A stretch of DNA of 64,000 nt from Chryseosolibacter indicum (GTDB lineage: Bacteria > Bacteroidota > Bacteroidia > Cytophagales > Cyclobacteriaceae), in the NCBI RefSeq assembly GCF_018598585.1, contig NZ_JAHESD010000010.1, forward strand, positions 48,909 to 112,908, read 5' to 3'. This document shows positions 1 through 9,344 of this stretch, in pieces. Position numbers and translations under genes: made by a program. The stretch's first letter is position 1; every line of letters begins with the position of its first letter. Below the pieces are notes generated by a model. That model did no database searches. It had not been told where the DNA came from and saw nothing but the letters and a program-made list of their open reading frames with translations.

Positions 1-97
1 GAGTATCATAACGAATATTGTAGGTCATTACTTTGAACGATTGACCTTGTGATCCGAACATCATCAAGGCAAGGAAGCAGACTAGTACAATTCTCAT
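1..97 (-). CDS. Endonuclease/exonuclease/phosphatase family protein, N-terminal fragment
   Basis: The first 32 codons of a gene run off the left edge. The start is ATG at 97. The peptide opens with a short hydrophobic export signal (MRIVLVCFLALMMFG) followed by FKVMTYNIRYDT. The MTYNIRYD string is the usual first strand of the endonuclease/exonuclease/phosphatase fold, where the Asn contacts the catalytic metal. A secreted or periplasmic phosphodiesterase or phosphatase of this fold is likely. The substrate cannot be told from the fragment. Confidence 0.6.
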   Translation of the reverse strand, partial: MRIVLVCFLALMMFGSQGQSFKVMTYNIRYDT

Positions 98-265
98 AAT
101 ACAGTAGCGTGTTTTATAGTTGTTAGTGAATGATTTTATTGCAATCAAATAATATTAGATATAAATATAAAGAAAGGTTAAGCAATTAATTATCCAACTA
201 TATGTCACCGGTTCTGAGCTCTGATTACTGAATCAAAATTGAGAATTTGCTTCATTAAAGCGCAT

Positions 266-288
266 AAAAAAACCGGCTTCAGCCGGTT
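266..288 (-). terminator. Rho-independent terminator after the Nfu gene
   Basis: An 8-bp stem (AACCGGCT / AGCCGGTT) with a 2-nt loop is followed, on the minus strand, by a run of T. It lies 27 bp beyond the stop of the Nfu-family gene. Confidence 0.8.
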
Positions 289-314
289 ATATCATTACTT
301 ATTCTCAAGATCAA

Positions 315-890
315 CTATAACGACTCAACACCATATACTTCCTCAGGCATCATTCGTTTAAACAGGTTTTCGATACCTGCTTTAAGCGTTACTGTTGAAG
401 ACGGACAACCACTGCAAGAGCCCTGAAGTCTTACTTTAACTATTCCTTCTCTAAAAGAATGAAAAGTGATAGCGCCTCCATCCTGCTCTACTGCAGGTCT
501 TATATATTCGTCAAGAATAGTTTTTATTTTCTTTATGGTTTCAGTCTCTTCCTGTTCTGGGAAGTCATTTGATTCTTCTACTTCAATGATAAACTTACCG
601 CTTTCAAGGAATTTTTTAATATGATCCTTTATCTGGCCCTGAATCTCAAGCCATTCTACATCCTCCTTCTTTGTTACTGTAATAAAATTACTCATGTAGA
701 AAACCCTATCTACAAAAGGGTAATTGAAGAGTTCTTTTGCAAGAGGAGCACTTGCAGCACTTGCAGGAGATGGAAAATCAAAGCTCAATCCGTCAGGAAT
801 AAGCATTTCATTCACCACAAACTTCAAAGAATTTGGATTAGGATTTGATTCCAGATAAATATGGATTTGTTTTGGAGCTGCTTGTAGCAT
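315..890 (-). CDS. NifU/Nfu family iron-sulfur scaffold protein
   Basis: A 191-residue Fe-S carrier in the two-domain Nfu layout. The N-terminal part (about residues 8-95) carries the Nfu N-domain signature ESNPNPNSLKF. The C-terminal NifU domain (about 115-190) has GSCSGCPSS, whose CxxC holds the transferable 4Fe-4S cluster, presumably at a homodimer interface. The length is normal for Bacteroidota and mitochondrial-type Nfu. It should act in the cytoplasm, delivering clusters to apoproteins. It appears to be its own unit: a TAACTTTG -7 box lies just upstream and a strong terminator downstream. The family call is firm; the exact clients are unknown. Confidence 0.92.
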   Translation of the reverse strand: MLQAAPKQIHIYLESNPNPNSLKFVVNEMLIPDGLSFDFPSPASAASAPLAKELFNYPFVDRVFYMSNFITVTKKEDVEWLEIQGQIKDHIKKFLESGKFIIEVEESNDFPEQEETETIKKIKTILDEYIRPAVEQDGGAITFHSFREGIVKVRLQGSCSGCPSSTVTLKAGIENLFKRMMPEEVYGVESL

Positions 891-910
891 AGAATCAATT
901 TATTACAGAA

Positions 911-918
911 CAAAGTTA
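911..918 (-). promoter_or_regulatory. Putative -7 box for the Nfu gene
   Basis: On the minus strand this reads TAACTTTG, matching the Bacteroidota TAnnTTTG -7 element, 21 bp before the start codon. I do not see a convincing -33 TTG at the usual distance, so this is tentative. Confidence 0.35.
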
Positions 919-945
919 ACTAAATTAAGTTCAGGAAAACAGAAA

Positions 946-2349
946 TTAAAGCTGGTTATCAACAGGTCCGTTCTCAAGGGCATTTTCCCATTTACTCACC
1001 ACAGCGGTGGCAATGCTGTTTCCTACCACGTTTGTTGCGCTTCTTCCCATATCAAGTAAGGGGTCAATACCGAGCAGAAGCGCGAGACCTGCCTCCGGGA
1101 TGTTGAAAGATACGAGCGTTCCAGCAATTACAACCAGGCTTGCCCGGGGAACACCGGCAATACCTTTACTGGTTATCATCAATACTAGGAGCATGCTTAA
1201 CTGAGTTGCTAACGGCAAATCTATTCCGTACGATTGGGCAATAAACAAAGAAGCGAACGTCATGTACATCATGCTGCCGTCGAGATTGAACGAGTAGCCC
1301 AGCGGAAGTACAAAGCTTACGATCTTATCTTTGCAGCCAAATCTTTCCAACTCCTGCATGGTTTTCGGAAACGCCGCCTCACTGCTAGCCGTACTAAACG
1401 CGAGTAGCATTGGCTCTCTTAAAGCTTTTATAAGTTTGACAATCCTTTTACCTACAACCAGGATTCCAGCTGCAATCAGCAGCAACCAGAGTATTACAAG
1501 ACCCAAATAAAACTCTCCAACAAAAAGAGAGTATGTTTTTAAAATAGATATTCCTTGCTTAGCAATAACAGCAGTCATTGCGCCGAAAACTGCCAGAGGG
1601 GCCAGATTCATAACATACCCTGTTACCTTTAAGATGATATAAGAAAGTGCATCAAAGGCCTTAATGATAATTTTGCCTTGTTCTCCTACCGCAGCTGTAG
1701 CAACGCCAAAAAACAAAGCGAATATCACTATTTGAAGAATCTCGTTTTTTGCCATCGCTTCTACCACGCTGGTCGGGAACATGTGATAAAAGAAATCCCT
1801 AAGAGAGAATCCTACCTTTGCAATGCCAGTTTCATTGGTTTCAGGAAGGGGCAAATGCATGGCCACACCGGGCTGAAATAAATTTACCATCATCAGACCC
1901 AGGAGAAGGCTGAGAAAGGATGCTGCTAAAAACCACAATAATGTTTTACCACCGATACGGCCTACAGCACTAATATCTCCCAGTTTAGCTACGCCTACAA
2001 TCAGCGTTGAAAGCACCAGCGGAGCAACAATCATTTTAATTAATCTTAAAAATATATCGGCTATCAGCGAAAAAGGCTCTACCTTTTTATCGCGCGTAGC
2101 AAGGATTGCATTTCTTTCCTTCGACAGTTCCGCTTTTTTTACCTGAAGTGATTTTATTGTAAGGCTGTCTTGAGCTGAAAGAAATTCATGGGCTACCTGT
2201 GCTATTTTATTATCAACCTGAATTAAGGATTCGTTTTCGTTATTAAGGTAATTTCTATTTAAAGCATAGCCCAGGAGAATACCTGCAAACAGAGCAATAA
2301 TGATGTATGTTGTTAATTTACTTTTTCCTTCAGTTTTAGATATTTCCAT
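946..2349 (-). CDS. Dicarboxylate/amino acid:cation symporter (DAACS family)
   Basis: A 467-residue inner-membrane secondary transporter for glutamate, aspartate or C4-dicarboxylates. Family motifs are intact: the SSEAAFP serine-rich hairpin, GYSFNLDGS in TM7, KGIAGVP in hairpin 2, and DMGRSATNVVGNSIAT in TM8. The TM8 Arg and the preceding Asp residues, which contact substrate, are present. The last position of the NVVGN motif is Asn where sodium-coupled archaeal homologues have Asp. As I recall, GltP and DctA of E. coli, which are proton coupled, also have Asn, so proton coupling is plausible. Between TM1 and TM2 there is an extra charged, helical stretch (about residues 35-90). The exact substrate is not determinable. 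Confidence 0.9.
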   Translation of the reverse strand: MEISKTEGKSKLTTYIIIALFAGILLGYALNRNYLNNENESLIQVDNKIAQVAHEFLSAQDSLTIKSLQVKKAELSKERNAILATRDKKVEPFSLIADIFLRLIKMIVAPLVLSTLIVGVAKLGDISAVGRIGGKTLLWFLAASFLSLLLGLMMVNLFQPGVAMHLPLPETNETGIAKVGFSLRDFFYHMFPTSVVEAMAKNEILQIVIFALFFGVATAAVGEQGKIIIKAFDALSYIILKVTGYVMNLAPLAVFGAMTAVIAKQGISILKTYSLFVGEFYLGLVILWLLLIAAGILVVGKRIVKLIKALREPMLLAFSTASSEAAFPKTMQELERFGCKDKIVSFVLPLGYSFNLDGSMMYMTFASLFIAQSYGIDLPLATQLSMLLVLMITSKGIAGVPRASLVVIAGTLVSFNIPEAGLALLLGIDPLLDMGRSATNVVGNSIATAVVSKWENALENGPVDNQL

Positions 2350-2521
2350 GGTCTCTGAATATAATCGAAAAGCCTAAGATCTATTCAGATCAGTGCCTTC
2401 ATATCGAACATTGTCGCAATATAATTATCTTCTCGGAGGTTTCAAGAAAGGAAATTTCAGCAGGCGAGAAAGCATGATCAACATAATCTTCTATTAAGAT
2501 AATAGAGATTAAAAAGGGAAT

Positions 2522-2555
2522 AAAAAAGCCTTAATATCTTTGCAGATTTTAAGGC
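2522..2555 (-). terminator. Rho-independent terminator after the 70-aa membrane protein gene
   Basis: The stem GCCTTAA / TTAAGGC, with an inner ATCT/AGAT pairing, is followed on the minus strand by six T. It sits 23 bp past the stop of the small gene at 2578. Confidence 0.65.
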
Positions 2556-2577
2556 CGTACATGATTTAAGCAGTCGG

Positions 2578-2790
2578 CTAGCTGCCTCTCTTACTGCTTA
2601 CCATAATGATAATACCAGCAACAAGTAAAATACCACCTGTAATAGGAGACCAATAGATTGGTGTTTTTTCTTCCTTGTTAATTTCTACCGGACCAATATC
2701 TGCTACTTCTTTTTTTGTAACAAGATTGAACCCTGTGAAAACAGTCATGAGTGCTCCTATTATAATCAGAATTATTCCTAAAGTTTTCAT
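2578..2790 (-). CDS. Small two-TM membrane protein
   Basis: 70 residues. One hydrophobic helix at about 4-23 and a second at about 48-66 are separated by a charged loop (KKEVADIGPVEINKEEKTP). It ends with a basic tail, SSKRGS. The layout resembles DUF3185-like small membrane proteins that are common in Bacteroidota; that link is from memory and weak. It has its own terminator and lies between the symporter and aroC. No function can be assigned. Confidence 0.7.
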   Translation of the reverse strand: MKTLGIILIIIGALMTVFTGFNLVTKKEVADIGPVEINKEEKTPIYWSPITGGILLVAGIIIMVSSKRGS

Positions 2791-2906
2791 ATAAGTTGAT
2801 TTTTTAACCAGACAGTTAAAAGGTTATGCCGTTGAAAACTCCAGCAACGAATGAATAAACTGTCGTTCAATGAGGAAAGCCTTCCCCAGGAAGCAGGTGA
2901 AACTGT

Positions 2907-3980
2907 CTAAACTTTTGAAGACTTAGCGCGTAAAACAAAATCTGTCAATACTAAAGCAGCCATTGCTTCAACAATTGGAACGGCCCTAGGGACAACACAA
3001 GGATCGTGTCTTCCTTTTCCTGATACAGTAACTGGATTACCATTTTTATCTACTGAATCCTGATCCTGCATGATGGTAGCAACAGGTTTAAAAGCTACAT
3101 TAAAGTAGATGTCTTCTCCGTTGGAGATACCTCCTTGTACTCCACCAGAAAGGTTTGTCTTTGTTCTTATGTTGCCGCCGTCATTATAGAATTCATCATT
3201 GTGTTGTGAACCCCTTAATGTTATTCCTTCAAAGCCACTTCCATATTCGAAGCCTTTAACGGCATTGATACCAAGCATTGCTTTACCAAGTTCTGCATGA
3301 AGCTTATCAAACACAGGTTCTCCCAGACCTACAGGAGTATTTTTGATAACACATGTAACAACACCACCTATGGTATCACGGTCTAAACGAACCTGATCAA
3401 TCAGGGAGATCATTTTTTCTGCGGTGTCGCTATCGGGGCAGCGAACAATATTATCTTCTGTTTTTGATAGGTCTAGTTTTGAAAAGTGAGGTGCTTTGAT
3501 GTCACCTACCTGAGAGACGTATGCACTTATATCTACACTGTACTTTCTTAAAAACATTTTAGCGATCGATCCTGCTGCAACACGGGCTGCGGTTTCACGA
3601 GCAGAACTTCTGCCTCCTCCCCTGTAATCGCGTACGCCGTATTTCGCCTGGTATGTGTAGTCAGCATGTGATGGCCTGAACGCCTCTGCTATATGGCTAT
3701 AATCTTTGCTTCTCTGATCCTGATTTTCGATTACAATAGCAATAGGAGTTCCGGTAGATACGCCTTCAAAAACGCCACTTAAAATTTTAAATGTATCATC
3801 TTCTTTCCGTTGGGTGGTAATCTTTGATTGGCCAGGCTTTCTTCTATCTAATTCTGACTGAATAAAAGCTTCGTCTATTGTAAGACCTGCAGGACACCCA
3901 TCGATGATTACGCCAATTGCAGGACCATGTGACTCTCCAAACGTTGAGATTTTAAATAGTGTACCGTATGAATTGCTCAT
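2907..3980 (-). CDS. aroC: Chorismate synthase
   Basis: A 357-residue cytoplasmic enzyme. It converts 5-enolpyruvylshikimate 3-phosphate to chorismate with reduced FMN, the last shared step toward Trp, Tyr, Phe and folate. Family signatures present are [18 protein letters not shown] near the N-terminus, the [18 protein letters not shown] block at about 120-137, and the C-terminal [17 protein letters not shown]. The length is standard and the ATG start gives the usual N-terminus ([19 protein letters not shown]). It is followed 70 bp later by the batD-like gene on the same strand, with no obvious functional link. Confidence 0.98.
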   Translation of the reverse strand: MSNSYGTLFKISTFGESHGPAIGVIIDGCPAGLTIDEAFIQSELDRRKPGQSKITTQRKEDDTFKILSGVFEGVSTGTPIAIVIENQDQRSKDYSHIAEAFRPSHADYTYQAKYGVRDYRGGGRSSARETAARVAAGSIAKMFLRKYSVDISAYVSQVGDIKAPHFSKLDLSKTEDNIVRCPDSDTAEKMISLIDQVRLDRDTIGGVVTCVIKNTPVGLGEPVFDKLHAELGKAMLGINAVKGFEYGSGFEGITLRGSQHNDEFYNDGGNIRTKTNLSGGVQGGISNGEDIYFNVAFKPVATIMQDQDSVDKNGNPVTVSGKGRHDPCVVPRAVPIVEAMAALVLTDFVLRAKSSKV

Positions 3981-4050
3981 TTGTTGTAATGACTACTTCA
4001 TTTAAATCTCAAGTCATTTATTGGCTGAGTTAATGAAATAATCGGACTGA

Positions 4051-5490
4051 TTATTTTTTGAACACAAGATACGCGGAAGCACCCAATACAACCAAAATAA
4101 ATGCATTAAAAGCCACCTTCATCCAGCTCTTATCTTCGAGAGCTTGCAACGTATTATTTGCAGTATCTATTCTGTCATAGAATGAGCCAAGGTCAGTTGA
4201 TTGAATGGCTTCATTCTTTCTGCTTTCACCAGATACATGTACTGTTATTTTCGAGCGAAGTGTATCATACTTACGCTTGGTGGTATTAAAGAATACCCAT
4301 TGAAAATGATCTCCCAATTTAAATTCGCCAGGTTCATTTGGGATCAGGAAGTAGTTAAAAGACTTTGTTCCTGTGACCCTACCGTTATCGCGGTTGATAT
4401 CTTGCCTTACGTTGGGATCGTAAAACTCGAAATTATCATTATCCTGAACCAGGGGCTTCTCAATAGCAGAGATGTTTCCCTCACCATATACACTGAATGT
4501 ATATGCAGCACTCTTGCCTGTTTCCAATTTTGTTGAAGGCATAGACTCTGTGAGCTTGTAATCGCCTACAGCTACAACATCGCGAAGTGGATGTGGCGGA
4601 AGTTCTTTTACAATGACTGTTTTTGGTTTTGAATGGAACTTCTTGAAGTCCTCCTTTCTGTTTTGCCCAAAGAAGGATGGATTGCGAGCCACTTTATACT
4701 TAATCATTTCAAGGGCTACAGAAGGAAAGACAATAGGCTCTGCATTAAGCGGATAATACGTGGCCTGATAAATCTTATACTGGGTGTACTCCTTACCATT
4801 AATTGTTACCGTTTCACCTTCAATGTTTTCGATGTTGAAGTTCTCTTCCCAGGCATCATTTGGTTTTATTTTCTTCAGTATATCAGTAAGCTGTTTAGCT
4901 AAGTCATAAAACTGAAGCGGTGCGCGGTTATCTGCAGAGACAAAGAAAGAAAGCGTGGTATTGAAGCCCTCTCCTACATACACTTCATCTTTGTTTGTGG
5001 TAATTGCCAGGAAAGCATCATCTTTTACATCTACAAATTCGGTTTCTTCTCTGCCAAAGAAATCGTCGGCGGGACTACTGTCGAAGAAGCTTTTGAAGGG
5101 ATCTCGCTGCTGAACAGCTGGACCTACCTTAACTTTCTTCCCCGTTACATTAATAGTCTGATCGTTTACCTTCATTGAAAATGACGGAATCGTAAACGTA
5201 CCTTGCCTTAGCGGGAAATATGTCATTATTACGCTTTGGGAAGAAGACATTTGTCCGTTAACAATATTGGTAGTGCTTTGTGTTGATGTACCTCTTTTTC
5301 TAAAACCGTCGATGTCGGGAAAATTGTCGTAGCTGCGAAGTCTTTCATTTTGGACTGTAACTGTAATGGTCCAACCCTGATTTTCTCCAACTTCATCAGG
5401 CCCTAAAGTAACCTTAACGTCCTGTGCTGTTGCGTAGTTGAAAGAGAACAGTATGAGGACGAGAGATATTTTGAAATAAAGCTGCTTCAT
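4051..5490 (-). CDS. batD: BatD family protein
   Basis: 479 residues, in the Bat (Bacteroides aerotolerance) family. It has a signal peptide (about 1-22, ending NYATAQ), several immunoglobulin-like beta domains, and one C-terminal membrane helix (about 458-476) with a short KK tail. The opening VKVTLGPDEVGENQGWTITVTV and the TYFPLRQGTFTIPSFSM segment fit BatD. The protein should be held in the inner membrane with most of it in the periplasm. BatD is usually encoded with MoxR, DUF58, BatA, BatB and BatC genes; none is adjacent here, and the only MoxR gene in the window is 34 kb away. It is somewhat shorter than many BatD proteins. Confidence 0.8.
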   Translation of the reverse strand: MKQLYFKISLVLILFSFNYATAQDVKVTLGPDEVGENQGWTITVTVQNERLRSYDNFPDIDGFRKRGTSTQSTTNIVNGQMSSSQSVIMTYFPLRQGTFTIPSFSMKVNDQTINVTGKKVKVGPAVQQRDPFKSFFDSSPADDFFGREETEFVDVKDDAFLAITTNKDEVYVGEGFNTTLSFFVSADNRAPLQFYDLAKQLTDILKKIKPNDAWEENFNIENIEGETVTINGKEYTQYKIYQATYYPLNAEPIVFPSVALEMIKYKVARNPSFFGQNRKEDFKKFHSKPKTVIVKELPPHPLRDVVAVGDYKLTESMPSTKLETGKSAAYTFSVYGEGNISAIEKPLVQDNDNFEFYDPNVRQDINRDNGRVTGTKSFNYFLIPNEPGEFKLGDHFQWVFFNTTKRKYDTLRSKITVHVSGESRKNEAIQSTDLGSFYDRIDTANNTLQALEDKSWMKVAFNAFILVVLGASAYLVFKK

Positions 5491-5710
5491 ATATAAATCG
5501 AAGGCGAATATGCGTTATCAGAACCAAATTATACTATAAAAAATTGTTTAAAGTTCCTGGAAACAATCAACAGCCGCTATATTATACTGCATTAAGGGGT
5601 ATTTGTAAAATTTTTTTAAACGACTTTTTCAGAATTGTTATTTTAAATATTAATTTAACAGTCGTTAGCTTATTTTTTAAACTAATTCAAAAAAGCAATT
5701 GATTACCGCT

Positions 5711-5896
5711 ATGTTAAATTATGTCAAAACTGTGCTCACCAAAGTGAGTTTTGACGCTCTCTTATTTGAGAAAGAGCTAAGAAAGGCTATTCGGGTTTTA
5801 ATAGCCGATGAGATCAGTGAACTCAAAAACTGGTGCTATACCAGATTTGGGGATCGTTATGAAGCGATTCTGAATCGCTGTTTTACTGTAGCTTAA
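5711..5896 (+). CDS. Small hypothetical protein (61 aa)
   Basis: 61 residues from ATG 5711; an in-frame TTG at 5699 is possible but less likely. It is predicted mostly alpha-helical, with an amphipathic segment (FEKELRKAIRVLIADEISELKNW) and two Cys. There is no signal peptide or membrane helix. It stands alone behind a 200-bp AT-rich leader and ends 27 bp before a good terminator, which supports a real short transcript. I do not recognise the family. Confidence 0.55.
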   Translation: MLNYVKTVLTKVSFDALLFEKELRKAIRVLIADEISELKNWCYTRFGDRYEAILNRCFTVA

Positions 5897-5922
5897 TTCG
5901 AGTTAAAAATTTGTATTATCAG

Positions 5923-5950
5923 CCCCGACGTAGTTCGGGGTTTTTTATTT
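5923..5950 (+). terminator. Rho-independent terminator after the 61-aa gene
   Basis: A CCCCGA / TCGGGG stem with a 6-nt loop is followed by TTTTTTATTT on the plus strand. It separates the small gene from the DUF2752 gene. Confidence 0.8.
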
Positions 5951-5978
5951 AATACCTTACCATAAATTCAGAGCAAAA

Positions 5979-6293
5979 GTGGTCCCTATCAAATCTCTTA
6001 AGTTAGTTGTGTCGTATCCGATGGAAGGCTTTTGCTGGGTGCTTGCTTTGGTGGCGTTGGCGTTTTATGACTGCTCAAGTGGTACTCACTTTACAATATG
6101 TCCGTTAGCATTTGCAGGCATCGATTGGTGCCCGGGGTGCGGGTTGGGAAGATCTATTTCACTTTTATTTCACGGCGAGATTAAGGAGTCAATTACTATG
6201 CATCCGTTAGGAATGTTTGCTGTGATTATTTTAATTTTCAGGATATTTATTTTAACAAAAAACCATTTTAAAACTTATGGCTCGCGTAATTGA
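5979..6293 (+). CDS. DUF2752 domain membrane protein
   Basis: 104 residues with the DUF2752 signature: CPLAFAGIDWCPGCGLGRS followed by a helix and HPLG. It has two to three membrane helices (about 15-28, 35-60 and 74-92). The function of the family is unknown. The cysteine-rich CPGCG motif suggests metal or redox binding at the membrane, which is inference. The start is uncertain: GTG 5979 gives 104 residues, while ATG 6021 would give 90 and keep the whole domain. Its last 17 bp overlap the TM2 gene, so the two are probably cotranslated. Confidence 0.72.
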   Translation: MVPIKSLKLVVSYPMEGFCWVLALVALAFYDCSSGTHFTICPLAFAGIDWCPGCGLGRSISLLFHGEIKESITMHPLGMFAVIILIFRIFILTKNHFKTYGSRN

Positions 6294-6621
6294 TGTAATG
6301 CCAGAAATAACAGGTGAAGAAATGGCTTACGTTCAACACCTAATTAAGGATTTTGATGAGGAAAAGGCCAGAACCTTTGCTTCAATTTACAGGGCTAGAA
6401 GAAGAGAGCCTATGCTTATTCTTGTTACCGCCTTACTTGGATTTGTAGGTCTTGCAGGTGTACACCGCTTCATTATTAACCATATCGGGATGGGAATTCT
6501 ATACATCTTTACTGCAGGACTATGTTTGATTGGCACCATCGTAGACCTGGTTAATTATCAAAAGCTTGCCTTTGAGTACAATCAGAAAATAGCGAATGAA
6601 GCGATTGTGATGATCAGGTAG
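6277..6621 (+). CDS. TM2 domain-containing protein
   Basis: 114 residues. A charged, helical N-terminal part (about 1-46) precedes a TM2 domain: two membrane helices joined by a tight turn, with [22 protein letters not shown] and then [11 protein letters not shown]2 proteins are widespread and of unclear function. In Bacteroidota they often sit beside DUF2752 genes, as here, where the two overlap. Its 3' end overlaps the convergent queG gene by 8 bp. Confidence 0.82.
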   Translation: MARVIDVMPEITGEEMAYVQHLIKDFDEEKARTFASIYRARRREPMLILVTALLGFVGLAGVHRFIINHIGMGILYIFTAGLCLIGTIVDLVNYQKLAFEYNQKIANEAIVMIR

Positions 6622-7564
6622 CACAAGCACCCTGATCTATAACAAACCTGATATTTCTTTTCAACCCCTCGAACTTTGTTCTTTTGACGGCGGAGTGTCT
6701 GAAGATGTTTTGAAACACTTCTTCAGTCAGTTCAATCCATTCATTCTTACTCATGGTTTCGAGTAAGGGATTAGGATTGAACTTGTCTTCGTTGTGTGGT
6801 TTAGAGAAGCGATTCCAAGGGCAAACATCCTGGCAGATATCGCAGCCGAAGATCCAGTTCTCGAACTTTCCTTTGACGTCAGTGGGTAATTCTTCCTTTA
6901 GTTCGATGGTAAAATAACTGATGCATTTGCTTCCATCTACAACGTGGGCATCGACTATGGCATCAGTAGGGCAGGCATCTATGCAGGCAGTGCATGTACC
7001 GCAGTAATCTTTTACCGGACCATCGTATTCGAGCTCAAGATCTATGATTAGCTCTGCAAGAAAGAAAAAGCTGCCATGTTCTTTATTCAAGAGCAAACTG
7101 TTTTTTCCAATCCAACCTAACCCTGACCTTTTTGCCCAAGCCCTTTCCATTACAGGAGCTGAGTCAACAAACGCCCGACCACCTACTTCACCTATTTCCT
7201 GCTGGATGAGAGAAAGAAAAGTTTTAAGCTTGTCTTTAATCACAAAGTGATAATCTTCACCGTAGGCATACTTGGCAACCTTTAACTCAGTCTGTTGACT
7301 GAGATCCTTTTCAGGATAGTAATTGTAGATGAGGCTTACTACTGATTTAGCTCCTGGTACAAGTAACGTAGGGTCTAAACGTTTATCAAAGTGGTTTTCC
7401 AGGTATTGCATCTTCCCCTGGTAATTTCGTTTAAGCCATTCATCAAGACGTGGTGCTTCTTCACTAAGAAATTCGGCTTTGGCAATGCCGCAGAATGAGA
7501 ACCCGAGCTCCTTCGCTTTTTCTTTAATAAATTGAGTGTATCGTTGCTTAACGTTAAAGTCCAA
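6614..7564 (-). CDS. queG: Epoxyqueuosine reductase
   Basis: A cytoplasmic cobalamin- and 4Fe-4S-dependent enzyme that reduces epoxyqueuosine to queuosine in tRNA, the last step of Q synthesis. Two ferredoxin-like clusters are visible: [12 protein letters not shown] and [11 protein letters not shown]. The conserved [18 protein letters not shown] block is also present. The start is unsettled. GTG at 7603 would give 329 residues but overlap the upstream gene by 50 bp. I chose TTG 7564 (316 residues, 11-bp overlap) because the conserved region starts soon after. It probably shares a transcript with the upstream exported protein, without an obvious functional link. Confidence 0.9.
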   Translation of the reverse strand: MDFNVKQRYTQFIKEKAKELGFSFCGIAKAEFLSEEAPRLDEWLKRNYQGKMQYLENHFDKRLDPTLLVPGAKSVVSLIYNYYPEKDLSQQTELKVAKYAYGEDYHFVIKDKLKTFLSLIQQEIGEVGGRAFVDSAPVMERAWAKRSGLGWIGKNSLLLNKEHGSFFFLAELIIDLELEYDGPVKDYCGTCTACIDACPTDAIVDAHVVDGSKCISYFTIELKEELPTDVKGKFENWIFGCDICQDVCPWNRFSKPHNEDKFNPNPLLETMSKNEWIELTEEVFQNIFRHSAVKRTKFEGLKRNIRFVIDQGACAT

Positions 7565-8261
7565 TGTTTTCGCGCTTACTCCAAACTTCGTTGATGGGTT
7601 CACCTTTACTGCTTAACCCTTTGTGATGCCACTGCTGGTTTTCCAGGTTGAAATCAAAAGAAAGACTTTTACCAACCCTGCTGTTATCTCTAGAAAAGAA
7701 TTCAATATTCTCTGTATACTTTCCTTTTTCGGTTGTATAAGAACCACCTCCGGTACCAAAGAATTCCTTTGTATCGACATTGTATGCGATCCATTGAAAT
7801 CTTGTACCGGAAAGAATCTTCATCGTGCGTCTGGCACCGGGTGTCATTTCAGACATCGTATTACCCTGCATTCTCCCTGTTATTAGCCAGGCACCAGCTA
7901 GTTTACCAGGCTTTCCATCATCTAATCTGGTCCATTCAGTACCTTCCTGTGTCAACACCAGTTTACCATTTTTGATTTCAGCGGCTACTTCAACTTGCTG
8001 AGTAATCATTTCCGGGTTCAAAGTATGGAACTCGAAATTCAAGGTTATGTTTTGGCCAGCCGCAGTGTACTTTCCGCCGTAAGTGCCGATGAATTCACTG
8101 TTGGTATAGACTGCAACAGAGAAGAATTTATCAGAACATATTGCAACGGAAGTTTGATTATTGCTTTGCGACTTCCAGGCGCCAACGAGGTCAGAAGATT
8201 TAACCTGTGCAACGGCAGATAGTGATGTAAGAACGGCAGCGATAAGAATCAGAAGCTTCAT
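7554..8261 (-). CDS. Exported protein with two lipocalin-like (DUF4488-type) halves
   Basis: 235 residues from ATG 8261. I preferred this start to one 36 bp upstream because it begins directly with a signal peptide ([19 protein letters not shown]). The mature protein is two copies of a beta-rich domain. Each opens with a LxGAW motif (DLVGAWKSQ at about 24 and [12 protein letters not shown] at about 119) and contains a F(I/F)GTxGGxYT turn: [11 protein letters not shown] in the first half and [11 protein letters not shown] in the second. This internal duplication is clear by eye. The second half resembles DUF4488 proteins. A small hydrophobic ligand is possible but unproven. Confidence 0.72.
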   Translation of the reverse strand: MKLLILIAAVLTSLSAVAQVKSSDLVGAWKSQSNNQTSVAICSDKFFSVAVYTNSEFIGTYGGKYTAAGQNITLNFEFHTLNPEMITQQVEVAAEIKNGKLVLTQEGTEWTRLDDGKPGKLAGAWLITGRMQGNTMSEMTPGARRTMKILSGTRFQWIAYNVDTKEFFGTGGGSYTTEKGKYTENIEFFSRDNSRVGKSLSFDFNLENQQWHHKGLSSKGEPINEVWSKRENIGL

Positions 8262-8358
8262 GTCAATATTATTTAGAGATGTAAACCCATTCACCAAAGC
8301 AAAATAGAAAATAAAAGCAGTATCAGTAGCGTGACACTACTCTAAAATCCCGCAAGGA

Positions 8359-9279
8359 TTAAACCCAGAGTTTTTCAGGATATTCTCCTTTGGCTATTAA
8401 AGCTTTAATCTTTGAAGAAACCTCTTCCTTATCTTCTTTATAAGTAACGCCGAACCAGATATTGCCTCCGCCAAGAACTTTGATTTTACCCTGATTCTTT
8501 GCAATCATTTCATTCGCGATAAGCGGAATATAGAATTCAGCTTTAATGTTGTTGTGATTATTCTTCAGGAACTCATTAAACATTTTTGCTGACAACTCGA
8601 ACATAGAAGGATGAAAGCCCCAGAAGTTCATCGAAGTAGGAGCATCAGGGCTAAGTTCAAGGTCTCCGTCTTTTTCTTTGGCGATGATCTTTCCGTTTTC
8701 TTTAACAATGGTTGTTCTTTCCACTACTGATTTTAAAAATCCCTGATCATCTTTTTCACCTACTCCTCTTGATACGCTACCATGCTCTGACAATACATTC
8801 TTTAAAGTATATCCAACCATGGCGTGAGCACCTGATGTTTCATTGGCAAAGAAGTTTGCAACAGAAGCAAATGAGTCCTTTCCATAGAAGTCGTCTGCGT
8901 TAATAACCACGAAAGGCTCGTTGATAACCTCACGGGCACACAATACTGCATGACCTGTTCCGTACGGTTTTACCCTTTCAGCATTTTGGTACTCTTTAGG
9001 GATGAGTTTATCTAAAGACTGAATGACGAATTCTACCTGAAGTTTTCCCTTTAGCTTAGGCTCAAATTTTTCTTTTACCACCTCAAGAATTTCATCGCGA
9101 ACAATAAAGACAACTTTAGTAAAACCAGCTCTTACAGCATCAAAGAGGGAATAATCCATTATTGTTTCTCCGTTGGGACCGAATCCATCGATTTGTTTAA
9201 TACCTCCATAACGGCTTCCAATACCTGCTGCTAATACTAAAAGTGTCAGATTTTTTTGTGTGCGATTTGGTGTGTCCAT
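8359..9279 (-). CDS. Nucleotidyltransferase family protein (sugar-phosphate type)
   Basis: 306 residues from ATG 9279; longer forms would need a TTG inside the palindrome at 9303-9320. It carries the NTP-transferase P-loop-like motif LVLAAGIGSRYGGIKQIDGFGPNGETIMDY near the N-terminus, the GTGHAVLCA segment, and a metal-binding INADDFYG. It should transfer a nucleotide to a sugar phosphate or related small molecule in the cytoplasm. The exact nucleotide and sugar cannot be told. It is divergent from a sugar porter gene across a region with two inverted repeats, suggesting joint control with sugar uptake. Confidence 0.8.
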   Translation of the reverse strand: MDTPNRTQKNLTLLVLAAGIGSRYGGIKQIDGFGPNGETIMDYSLFDAVRAGFTKVVFIVRDEILEVVKEKFEPKLKGKLQVEFVIQSLDKLIPKEYQNAERVKPYGTGHAVLCAREVINEPFVVINADDFYGKDSFASVANFFANETSGAHAMVGYTLKNVLSEHGSVSRGVGEKDDQGFLKSVVERTTIVKENGKIIAKEKDGDLELSPDAPTSMNFWGFHPSMFELSAKMFNEFLKNNHNNIKAEFYIPLIANEMIAKNQGKIKVLGGGNIWFGVTYKEDKEEVSSKIKALIAKGEYPEKLWV

Positions 9280-9302
9280 TGTCTTTTCTTTATTTTTCCG
9301 TA

Positions 9303-9320
9303 AGTGTTTGCGCAAACACT
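9303..9320. promoter_or_regulatory. Perfect 18-bp palindrome, probable LacI-family operator
   Basis: AGTGTTTGCGCAAACACT is a perfect inverted repeat without spacer. It lies 24 bp before the nucleotidyltransferase start and 133 bp before the sugar porter start. Size, symmetry and the central CpG-containing GCGC resemble LacI/GalR-type operators. No regulator gene of that family is in the window. Confidence 0.6.
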
Positions 9321-9344
9321 AAAAAAGAACCGGGATTTAGGCTC

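Noticed and set aside
1000..1080. Asn instead of Asp in the TM8 ion-binding motif of the symporter
   Set aside because: As I recall, proton-coupled GltP and DctA have the same Asn, so it is a normal variant rather than a defect.
4030..4062. Hairpin AAATAATC-GGACT-GATTATTT overlapping the batD stop
   Set aside because: AT-rich, no T run on the coding strand after it; not good enough to call a terminator.
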